Source: Bacteroides sp. (GTDB lineage: Bacteria > Bacteroidota > Bacteroidia > Bacteroidales > Bacteroidaceae). Taken from it: a stretch of 7,457 nt of DNA. The position numbers were made by a program, and so were the translations under genes. Location of the stretch: NCBI GenBank assembly GCA_019417975.1, contig DYCT01000092.1, positions 1-7,457 on the forward strand, read 5' to 3'. The notes under the pieces are model-generated. The model searched no databases and was not told where the DNA came from. It saw only the letters and a program-made list of their open reading frames with translations. This document shows, piece after piece, positions 1-6,418 of this stretch; position 1 is the stretch's first letter, and the number at the start of each line of letters is the position of its first letter.

Positions 1-67
1 GTGGAACGTCAACAAACTGAATTTGGAGAGAATAATTAATAGAAATCATATAAATAACGATTGAGCA
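1..67 (+). other. Upstream flank, possibly the tail of a preceding gene plus a short spacer
   Basis: Too little sequence is present to identify a gene. Frame 1 is open from the window edge to TAA at 37-39, giving the tail VERQQTEFGENN, which would leave a 28-bp AT-rich spacer before the next ATG. Frame 2 is also open, to TGA at 62-64, only 3 bp before that ATG. Either could be the C-terminus of an upstream operon member, and the two cannot be separated here. A TGAATTTG at 18-25 matches the Bacteroides -7 consensus TAnnTTTG at all but one fixed position, but no clear -33 TTTG fits inside the window. Whether the next gene has its own promoter is therefore open. Confidence 0.3.
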
Positions 68-3000
68 ATGAAAAAAAGATTTGTTTTATGGCTTGTTGCT
101 TTTTGGGGAGTGATGGGTTTAAGCTCTGGTCTTGCAGCAGAGCGTGTGTGGATTCTGCCCTGTACAGAACCGATAGCTAATTATGAAAAATTTCCTCAAC
201 CTGCAGAGCCTTATGAAATAGTGTTGGGACGTGGAGAAACGGAACACGTGCAATTGGTTTTAGATTGTATACCCAAAGAGACACTGACGCTGACTTCTTC
301 AACACCGGAAGATGCTTTTCATGTGCAGTATCGACTGTTATCCGAAATCGATGGATTTATGGATGCTTTGGTGCCATTCTCTTCTACAGTGAAGGCCAGC
401 TCATCAAAAACTACTGTTTGGTTGACGTTTGAGACTCCTCATAATGCAAAGGTGGCAACCTATGATTTCTCGTTAAAGGTGAAAGGAATAAAAGTAAAGG
501 AGGATATACCGTTTCGTGTACGTGTAGCTGATTATGAGATACCGTTGACACCTTCTATTCCTTCAGAGTTTTGTATTGATGTAAATAATTTGCCGGATAA
601 TGGCAGTGATGAACAAAAAGAACTTTGGACAGAGTTTTTGCTCTCTCGTCGTATAGACCCTTATTATAGTTATATTTTTGATCAAGCAGCGTGGAGATGG
701 GACAGCTGTTTCTCTCCTTGGGCTTGGGATGACCCTCGTAGTCAAAAATTGTTGGAAGACCCACGCTTTTGTCGTTTTGCATTGCCTTTTAAAGAGAAAG
801 ATGCTGAGATTAAGCGTATGTGTGCCGACATGAAGGCAAAAGGGCTCTTGGAGCGTTGCTATTTTTATATTTGGGACGAGCCAAAGACTCCGGCACATTA
901 TGAAGGAATAATCAAGGAATCTTCTCGTCTGCTGAAAATTGAGCCTGAAGCCAAAATGTTGGTTCCTATTTCCAGCTCACTTATTGAGGGAGAGAATCGG
1001 TTCGATTATAAGTATACTTTCAAACATTTGTCTCCTTATGTGCATATATTCCCGATGGCAGCCGATGAGTATAAAGCACAGAATGCCAAAGCAGAGGAAT
1101 TTAGAAAACTGATAGAACCGCGTTCTGAGTGGTGGACTTATGTATGTTGTGCTCCGAAGGGTGCGCAACCTAACTTCTTGTTAGAACAATCTTCTTACAA
1201 CAATCGAGCCATCATGTGGCGTGTATGGCTTGAGCAAGAAACAGGCTTTTTGTATTGGGGTGTGAATCGCTATCGTATGAATCCGTTTGCATTCGATCGG
1301 AGTTTGGATGCTGTAGGTGATGGAGGTTTGGTTTTCCCGGGTGAAATGTTTGGCGTGAAAGAACCGGTGGCTTCAGTGCGTCTTGAACGTTGGAAAGAAG
1401 GACAGGAAGATTACGAGCTGCTACGTATGGTTGAAAAGATAGCTGGTCGGGATGTGGCTGAAAATATTTTGAAAAAGGTATATCGTTCTCCTTCCGATTA
1501 TACATCGAATAGTATGGAGATTGAAGAATTCCGAAAGCAGTTGATTCATTTGATTGAAACTTTCGATGCCTCTAGTCAGGTCATTATTCGAGGTGAACTG
1601 TGTGCTGTCGATACTTTGGATCGTTATTCTCCGGGTCCGGGTAGTATGTATGCGCATATTCGCGTGGGAGCTTTGCCTATCGAAGCACATGTGTTGACAG
1701 TCGATTTGCAGAATCCGAATCTTCGTGTAAAGACCTTTTTAGGACACAACAAAGTGGGAGGATTGGAAACCGTGTCGTCTGCTTGCCAGCGTTTTAGTAA
1801 TGAGCAAACTGATGCTTTTGCCGGAATTAATGGCGACTTCTTTAATATAAAGGCGCATAATGAATTGCCTATAGGAGCCCCTCGTGGCGGATGCATGACC
1901 GATGGAGAGGTGATGCGTGAACCAAGAAGTATGGATTGGGCTTTTGCGGCAATCGATTTTTCCGGTAAGCCTTTCTTGGATAATATGGGTTTTAAAGGGT
2001 CGGTTGTTAGCATGAAGGCTCCTATTGCTTCATATCAATTTTTAGATGTAAACTTACCCAGAACAGATTGTTATGCGTGCGACATGACATTTTATAATCA
2101 ATATGCGGGAGGATTTACCCGTATGGATGAAAATGCAGACATCGGAGACAAGTTAAAAACTGAAGTCTTTTTTAAGTTGGCTGAAGGACAGTCTTGGAAA
2201 GTTAATGCTCCGGTGACTTGTATTGTGAGCCGTATTATAAAAGATACGGAAGGACACAATGCGTTGCAAGAAGGTGAAGCAGCGCTCTCGGGTATTGATG
2301 ATGCCAAAGTATTTCTTGATAAATTAGTAGAAGGTCAGAAATTGAAGCTGAATTTCTCGATTCAGACAGCTGGAGGTGAAAGCCCTAATTTGAAAGAAAT
2401 GATTGGAGGTAATTCTTTATTGATGAAGGATGGCATTAACCAGGCATGCTGTTTCAATGACTCATACAATAATGTACTTTACCCACGTACAGGTGTAGGC
2501 TGTTCGGCCGATGGGCGTTGGCTTTATCTGATGGCTATTGATGGAAGACAAGAACATTCTCGTGGTGTATATACGGATGAGATGTGCGACCTTTTTCGTA
2601 GCTTGGGCGCTTCTCGCGTAGTGGGTATGGATGGCGGTGGCTCTACTGTGATGGTAGTCAATCATCAGGTGAAGAATAAACCGAGCGATGGCTCAGAACG
2701 TTCTGTGGCAGATGGTTGGATGATTTGTACGCAATCACCTGTAGACCAGCAGATAGCTCGTATAGACTTTGGGTATTGGACACGGATGGATTTTGTTAAT
2801 AAGAAACTCCCATTGCGTGTGTTGGGATATAATCAGTATGGCGTGTTGACACAGGCACAGATGGAGGGGGTGACTTATACTTGCTCTGAAGGCTTAGGAC
2901 ATATTGAGAACTCTGTTCTTGTATTAGATGGAGCGGAAGGTCGTGGTACGGTAACCGCTACTTGGAAAGATTTGAGTATAAGTCGCTATTTGGATTTGAA

Positions 3001-3277
3001 TCCCAGTGCTTCCAGCTTGGATGTACAGCCGGTTGCTACAGCACTCACCTTGCAAGCGCATCCTGTAAGTGCTCAATTTACACTGCATACGAATGTTGCT
3101 TCTGAACAACCGCTGTATTATGCCTTGTATAACTTGAGTGGTCATTGTGTTAAGCAGGCATCTGTGCAGATGACCGATGGCTATACGTTTGATTTCAGTG
3201 CCTATCCGGCTGGTGTGTATTTGCTTCAAGCAAAAACGCCTTCAGCTGGTGCTACTTTTAAAATTATCATTTATTAA
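68..3277 (+). CDS. Secreted two-module glycosidase: GH123-like (DUF4091) plus phosphodiester glycosidase (NAGPA/DUF2233), with C-terminal sorting-like domain
   Basis: Residues 1-24 form a signal peptide with a basic start, a hydrophobic core and a probable cut after GLAA; there is no lipobox Cys. Residues ~25-153 look like the beta-sandwich that precedes GH123 catalytic domains. Residues ~155-480 resemble DUF4091/GH123, with the adjacent acidic pair D270-E271 in YIWDEP, a GDGGLVFPG motif (417-425) and SVRLERWKEGQEDY (436-449). In characterised GH123 beta-N-acetylgalactosaminidases an Asp-Glu pair is catalytic. Residues ~520-890 carry NAGPA hallmarks: GINGDFF (586-592), IGGN (779-782), RTGVG (807-811), MDGGGST (854-860) and NKPSDGSER (870-878). 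That family includes the human mannose-6-phosphate uncovering enzyme. Residues ~895-1000 look Ig-like, and ~1005-1069 resemble a Por-secretion C-terminal domain (YNLSGHCV, YPAGVYLL, KIIIY). It is the first gene of a pair with the rhamnosidase. Domain assignment is firm; substrate and activity of each module are inferred. Confidence 0.88.
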   Translation: MKKRFVLWLVAFWGVMGLSSGLAAERVWILPCTEPIANYEKFPQPAEPYEIVLGRGETEHVQLVLDCIPKETLTLTSSTPEDAFHVQYRLLSEIDGFMDALVPFSSTVKASSSKTTVWLTFETPHNAKVATYDFSLKVKGIKVKEDIPFRVRVADYEIPLTPSIPSEFCIDVNNLPDNGSDEQKELWTEFLLSRRIDPYYSYIFDQAAWRWDSCFSPWAWDDPRSQKLLEDPRFCRFALPFKEKDAEIKRMCADMKAKGLLERCYFYIWDEPKTPAHYEGIIKESSRLLKIEPEAKMLVPISSSLIEGENRFDYKYTFKHLSPYVHIFPMAADEYKAQNAKAEEFRKLIEPRSEWWTYVCCAPKGAQPNFLLEQSSYNNRAIMWRVWLEQETGFLYWGVNRYRMNPFAFDRSLDAVGDGGLVFPGEMFGVKEPVASVRLERWKEGQEDYELLRMVEKIAGRDVAENILKKVYRSPSDYTSNSMEIEEFRKQLIHLIETFDASSQVIIRGELCAVDTLDRYSPGPGSMYAHIRVGALPIEAHVLTVDLQNPNLRVKTFLGHNKVGGLETVSSACQRFSNEQTDAFAGINGDFFNIKAHNELPIGAPRGGCMTDGEVMREPRSMDWAFAAIDFSGKPFLDNMGFKGSVVSMKAPIASYQFLDVNLPRTDCYACDMTFYNQYAGGFTRMDENADIGDKLKTEVFFKLAEGQSWKVNAPVTCIVSRIIKDTEGHNALQEGEAALSGIDDAKVFLDKLVEGQKLKLNFSIQTAGGESPNLKEMIGGNSLLMKDGINQACCFNDSYNNVLYPRTGVGCSADGRWLYLMAIDGRQEHSRGVYTDEMCDLFRSLGASRVVGMDGGGSTVMVVNHQVKNKPSDGSERSVADGWMICTQSPVDQQIARIDFGYWTRMDFVNKKLPLRVLGYNQYGVLTQAQMEGVTYTCSEGLGHIENSVLVLDGAEGRGTVTATWKDLSISRYLDLNPSASSLDVQPVATALTLQAHPVSAQFTLHTNVASEQPLYYALYNLSGHCVKQASVQMTDGYTFDFSAYPAGVYLLQAKTPSAGATFKIIIY

Positions 3278-3286
3278 AAAGAGTGT

Positions 3287-5572
3287 ATGTGCATGAAAAT
3301 GTTTCGCTCCATTTTATTTGTCGGATTGCTGTTGCTTTCGCTTGAAGGCATGGCTATTCCCTCTGCACAATGGATTACTTCGAGTGTAAGCCAGAGTGCT
3401 ACCAATACATGGATTTGTTTTCGGAAAGATATATCCATCTCCAATTTGTCAAAAGAAGAAGTGCCACTTGTTATAGCTGCTGATAGTAAATATTGGCTTT
3501 GGATAAATGGGCGTATGGTAGTATTTGAAGGTGGAGTGAAGCGAGGCCCGAATCCATCGGATACGTATTATGATACGGTAGATGTAGGTCCGTTCTTGCA
3601 AGAGGGAGTAAACCAAATCGCTTTTCTTGTTTGGTATTTCGGAAAAGAAGGATTCTCATATCAACCGAGTGGCAAAGCCGGACTATATGTGGCTTCTCAA
3701 TCGGAAAAGATACATTTGAATACAGATAACAGTTGGGTTAGTATGCTTCATCCGTCTTATTATACGCCTGCAGGAATGCAACCTAACTTCCGACTTTCTG
3801 AAAGCAACATAGGTTATGATGCACGCTTGGGGGATGAAAAATGGATTTCAACTCCTGCTTCGCAATTAGCTTATCCTTGGGCTCCTTCGGTCACTGTGGG
3901 AGAATCGGGTTGTGCTCCTTGGGGGAAGTTGCATCCTCGTATCATCCCGCAATGGAAAGATTATGGGATAAAATCGTATCAGTCGGTTCAGTGGAAACGA
4001 GGAGAACAAGTTGATACACTTGTTTGTACTTTACCTTATAATATGCAACTGACTCCTTTGTTGGATGTCGTTTCGCCTGCCGGTAAAGTGATAGGGATGC
4101 AGACTGGTAATTATCTGGGAGGTGGAATGCCCAATGTTCGTGCCGAATACATCACTCGTGACGGACAGCAGCAATATGAAAGTTTGGGATGGATGAACGG
4201 ACAGTGCGTCTATTATACGATACCCCATGGTGTGGAGCTGGCCGGTGTATCCTATCGAGAAACAAGCTATGATACGGAATTTGCAGGCTGGTTTACGTGT
4301 GACGATGCTTTTTATAATTTGCTTTGGAAGAAAGCTCAACGTACGTTGCTGGTTACGATGCGTGATACATATATGGATTGCCCTGATAGAGAACGTGCCC
4401 AATGGTGGGGCGATGAAGTGATTGAAAGCGGAGAAGCTTTTTATGCACTTTGTCCGCAGTCGCATCTGTTAATGAAGAAAGGAATGTATGAACTAATCGG
4501 GTGGCAGCGTCGTAATGGTGTGATTTTCTCTCCTGTTCCAGCAAGTAATTACCATACAGAATTGCCCGGACAGATGCTTGCCAGTATCGGACGTTATGGA
4601 TTTTGGAATTATTATCTGTGTACGGGCGATACAGCTACTATTGCAGATTTGTATCCGGGAGTGAAACGCTATTTGAATGTTTGGCAATATCTGTCGGATG
4701 GCACCATTCGTTTTCGGAGCGGAGAATGGACTTGGGGCGATTGGGGTACAAACATTGATATTCGAGGTCTGTTTAATGCTTGGTATTATTTAGCGTTGGA
4801 AGGTGCTGCAAATATGGCTGATGTACTAGGCTTTTCCGCCGATGCCGATTCTTATCGTATGGAAATGACTCATTTGAAAGAAGCTTTTAATCGGGCATTT
4901 TGGACTGGAAAAGCTTATCAGGCAGACATGTCGCTTCCTACCCCCGACGATCGTTTGCAGGCTTTGGCTGTTGTGTCAGGTTTAGCAGATGCTTCGCGTT
5001 ATCCGGCTTTGTTGAAGCAACTTAAAACGCATGAACATGCCAGTCCGTATATGGAAAAATATGTGTTGGAGGCATTGTTTGAGATGAACGAGCCGGGCGA
5101 AGCTCTTCGACGGATGAAACGTCGGTTCTCGTCTATGGTGAATCACCCCGATTATACGACCCTTTTTGAAGGGTGGGGAATTGGAGCTGAAGGCTATGGT
5201 GGAGGTACTACAAATCATGCTTGGAGTGGTGGAGGCTTGACACTGCTTTCCGAAAAGGTATGTGGCATTGCACCGGTGGAGCCCGGTTTCAGTACTTTTA
5301 GTGTTTGTCCGCAGATGGGTTTTCTTACAGAGGCTTCTACTTCGCTGCTTACTGTGAATGGGCGGATTCGGATAGAACTGAAAAGAAAAGGAAATGCGGT
5401 GCAGGTAAGATTGTGTGTACCTGCAGGTTCGCAAGCGGTTGTTCCCTTGAGAAGAGTGAAGCAGCTAAAGAGTGATGCGCAAAATCTTTCAGGAACCTAT
5501 CGACGGACACAATCGAATGGAATAGATGTTTATTTGCTAGGTGAAGGTGTATGGGATTATGTATATTTCTAA
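3287..5572 (+). CDS. Secreted GH78-type alpha-L-rhamnosidase
   Basis: This enzyme probably releases non-reducing terminal alpha-L-rhamnose from a glycan in the periplasm or outside the cell. A signal peptide covers residues ~1-23 with no lipobox. Residues ~25-135 form a beta-sandwich of the rhamnosidase N-terminal type (YWLWINGR, GVNQIAFLVWYFG). The (alpha/alpha)6 catalytic domain spans ~335-660. Its signature DCPDRERAQWWGD (364-376) places D364, E369 and D376 at the spacing of the GH78 acidic triad (D567, E572 and D579 in Bacillus RhaB). E628 in LFEGW is a candidate for the fourth acidic residue, and NHAWSGG (643-649) is the usual downstream motif. A C-terminal beta domain covers ~665-755. 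At 761 residues it is compact for the family. It starts 10 bp after the upstream stop, so it is probably cotranscribed. Three in-frame ATGs (3287, 3293, 3299) lie close together; 3293 gives an equally good signal peptide, so the start is uncertain by a few codons. Confidence 0.9.
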   Translation: MCMKMFRSILFVGLLLLSLEGMAIPSAQWITSSVSQSATNTWICFRKDISISNLSKEEVPLVIAADSKYWLWINGRMVVFEGGVKRGPNPSDTYYDTVDVGPFLQEGVNQIAFLVWYFGKEGFSYQPSGKAGLYVASQSEKIHLNTDNSWVSMLHPSYYTPAGMQPNFRLSESNIGYDARLGDEKWISTPASQLAYPWAPSVTVGESGCAPWGKLHPRIIPQWKDYGIKSYQSVQWKRGEQVDTLVCTLPYNMQLTPLLDVVSPAGKVIGMQTGNYLGGGMPNVRAEYITRDGQQQYESLGWMNGQCVYYTIPHGVELAGVSYRETSYDTEFAGWFTCDDAFYNLLWKKAQRTLLVTMRDTYMDCPDRERAQWWGDEVIESGEAFYALCPQSHLLMKKGMYELIGWQRRNGVIFSPVPASNYHTELPGQMLASIGRYGFWNYYLCTGDTATIADLYPGVKRYLNVWQYLSDGTIRFRSGEWTWGDWGTNIDIRGLFNAWYYLALEGAANMADVLGFSADADSYRMEMTHLKEAFNRAFWTGKAYQADMSLPTPDDRLQALAVVSGLADASRYPALLKQLKTHEHASPYMEKYVLEALFEMNEPGEALRRMKRRFSSMVNHPDYTTLFEGWGIGAEGYGGGTTNHAWSGGGLTLLSEKVCGIAPVEPGFSTFSVCPQMGFLTEASTSLLTVNGRIRIELKRKGNAVQVRLCVPAGSQAVVPLRRVKQLKSDAQNLSGTYRRTQSNGIDVYLLGEGVWDYVYF

Positions 5573-5623
5573 TACTAAATTCTGTGCACGATTGTTGTTG
5601 ATTAGTTTTATACTGTAAAGGTG

Positions 5624-5655
5624 AAAAGAGAGCATAATGTTTGCTCTCTTTTTTT
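5624..5655 (+). terminator. Rho-independent terminator of the glycosidase operon
   Basis: An 11-bp perfect stem, AAAAGAGAGCA (5624-5634) against TGCTCTCTTTT (5642-5652), encloses a 7-nt loop and runs directly into a T-tract through 5655. It lies 52 bp after the rhamnosidase stop codon, as expected for the end of the two-gene operon. The stem begins with four A residues, so the opposite strand also ends in a short T run and weak bidirectional function is possible. No converging gene is present to use it. Confidence 0.85.
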
Positions 5656-5710
5656 ATGTTCTTTTGGTTAGCGATAGAGAAATCGGACACCGGAGTTAAG
5701 TTCGTCCAAA

Positions 5711-5794
5711 AAGTATCTTAAGATACTTGGCCAAATATCTTAAGATACTTTGCGATTTATCTTAGGATACTTTGCGGTTTATCTTAAGATACTT
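5711..5794. repeat. Tandem array of four palindromic units at an exact 22-bp period
   Basis: The core TATCTTAAGATACTT begins at 5714, 5736, 5758 and 5780, so all three steps are exactly 22 bp. Copies 1, 2 and 4 are identical over 15 bp; copy 3 has one change (TATCTTAGGATACTT). The 7-bp spacers differ (ggccaaa, tgcgatt, tgcggtt), although the last two are similar. Copy 1 extends to a perfect 18-bp palindrome, AAGTATCTTAAGATACTT (5711-5728). The period is close to two turns of B-DNA, so four dimer-sized sites would lie on one helix face. The array could be a multi-site operator, a structured RNA element or an intergenic repeat family. It lies after the operon terminator and about 280 bp before xseB. 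Its existence is certain; its role is unknown. Confidence 0.9.
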
Positions 5795-5969
5795 TTTAGC
5801 CTCTCTGGAGATAGCCTGTAGCGGTATTTATCGGTTTGTCCGGATTGACCTGAAAATGCTTTTGAAAAACGACCTTTTTTGAACATCTTTTGTTACTTCC
5901 GGCACCACCAAAAGAAGCATCAGGCTCTTGAACAGACGAAAGACTTTAATGGAATTTTTGTGGAGATAG

Positions 5970-5999
5970 ATTGTAGCATGAAAACTTTTGTTATTTTTG
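5970..5999 (+). promoter_or_regulatory. Candidate Bacteroides-type promoter for xseB
   Basis: TATTTTTG at 5992-5999 fits the Bacteroides -7 consensus TAnnTTTG. ATTG at 5970-5973 matches three of four bases of the -33 TTTG element, with an 18-bp gap between the two. Transcription would begin near 6006, leaving a leader of about 70 nt before xseB. The region is rich in T runs, so a chance match is possible; no competing -7 match of equal quality lies between the palindrome array and xseB. Confidence 0.35.
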
Positions 6000-6074
6000 C
6001 TAACGTTGATTTAGAGGGTACTGATGCAGTATCTTTTTTTTAGCATGAATTTGTAATAATGAAACAATTGTGAT

Positions 6075-6275
6075 ATGGCAGCAAAGAAAATGACGTATGA
6101 AGAAGCGATGAAAAAGTTGGAGACCATTGTCGAACAAATCGAAAGTGATGAGTTGGACATTGACAGCCTCAGTGCAAAGCTGAAAGAAGCGCAAACCTTG
6201 ATGGCTTATTGCAAAGAAAGGTTGTTTAAAGCCGACGAAGAGATTAGAAAATTGCTTGATTCCGATGGGGAGTAA
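6075..6275 (+). CDS. xseB: Exodeoxyribonuclease VII small subunit
   Basis: XseB is the small subunit that assembles in several copies with XseA to form exonuclease VII, a cytoplasmic nuclease that degrades single-stranded DNA to oligonucleotides. The 66-residue product is a typical length. It shows the family pattern: MTYEEAMKKLETIVEQIES near the N-terminus, an acidic DELDIDSL turn at about residues 26-33, and a second helix ending CKERLFKADEEIRKLL. Two amphipathic helices forming a coiled coil are expected. No xseA lies immediately upstream, where many bacteria place it, so the partner must be elsewhere in the genome. The gene sits alone between a 502-bp gap and ilvE. The start at 6075 gives the best family match; a four-codon ORF (6059-6073) ends just before it. 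Confidence 0.93.
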   Translation: MAAKKMTYEEAMKKLETIVEQIESDELDIDSLSAKLKEAQTLMAYCKERLFKADEEIRKLLDSDGE

Positions 6276-6279
6276 TACC

Positions 6280-6319
6280 TACTTTTCTGACATATTTTCA
6301 CAAAAAATGTCGGAAAGTA
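6280..6319 (+). terminator. Stem-loop after xseB, possible terminator without a T-tract
   Basis: TACTTTTCTGACAT (6280-6293) pairs with ATGTCGGAAAGTA (6307-6319). The stem has about 13 pairs, with one bulged T and one G-U pair, around a 13-nt A/T-rich loop. It begins 5 bp after the xseB stop codon, so it may end or stabilise the xseB transcript. The sequence after the stem is TGTAAATATC, not a T run, so it is not a classical intrinsic terminator. It lies upstream of the candidate ilvE promoter, so it is probably not an ilvE leader element. Confidence 0.5.
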
Positions 6320-6363
6320 TGTAAATATCGGCCGAAATATGCGGAAAATTCAAATATATAACC

Positions 6364-6371
6364 TACATTTG
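6364..6371 (+). promoter_or_regulatory. Candidate -7 promoter element for ilvE
   Basis: TACATTTG matches the Bacteroides -7 consensus TAnnTTTG at every fixed position and lies 47 bp before the ilvE start codon. That would give a leader of about 40 nt. No TTTG is seen at the expected -33 position near 6340, so only half the promoter is supported. The leader contains no obvious run of Leu, Ile or Val codons that would suggest peptide-based attenuation. Confidence 0.4.
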
Positions 6372-6418
6372 CTTCCACTCAGATAAAAATAAAACGATTA
6401 ACTAATACTTGTGAAATC

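Larger units (their letters stand above)
5573..6074. other. 502-bp intergenic gap between the glycosidase operon and xseB
   Basis: No convincing gene is seen in this stretch. In order it holds the operon terminator, a tandem palindrome array (5711-5794), a start-less open frame on the + strand (5849-6043) and a candidate promoter just upstream of xseB. I looked in the + frames for an exonuclease VII large-subunit (xseA) C-terminus and saw none. I recognise no tRNA cloverleaf or riboswitch-like fold. The stretch from 5656 to 5710 appears featureless. Confidence 0.6.

Noticed and set aside
3287..3295. MCM start of the rhamnosidase as a lipoprotein signal
   Set aside because: The Cys is at residue 2, before the hydrophobic core, not in a lipobox after it. 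The signal peptide looks like ordinary type I.
4031..5434. Several antisense open frames of 60-150 codons within the rhamnosidase
   Set aside because: All overlap conserved GH78 catalytic sequence on the + strand, lack recognisable domains and have shadow-like composition.
5767..5774. TACTTTG in the palindrome array as a -7 promoter element
   Set aside because: It is one base short of TAnnTTTG and is part of the repeat unit, so the resemblance is better explained by the repeat.
5711..5794. CRISPR-like array
   Set aside because: Units are 15 bp and spacers only 7 bp, far below CRISPR repeat and spacer sizes. The units are full palindromes and no cas gene is present.
6059..6073. Four-codon ORF (MKQL) ending just before xseB, as a possible translational leader
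   Set aside because: So short an ORF is expected by chance in AT-rich sequence, and nothing ties it to xseB control.
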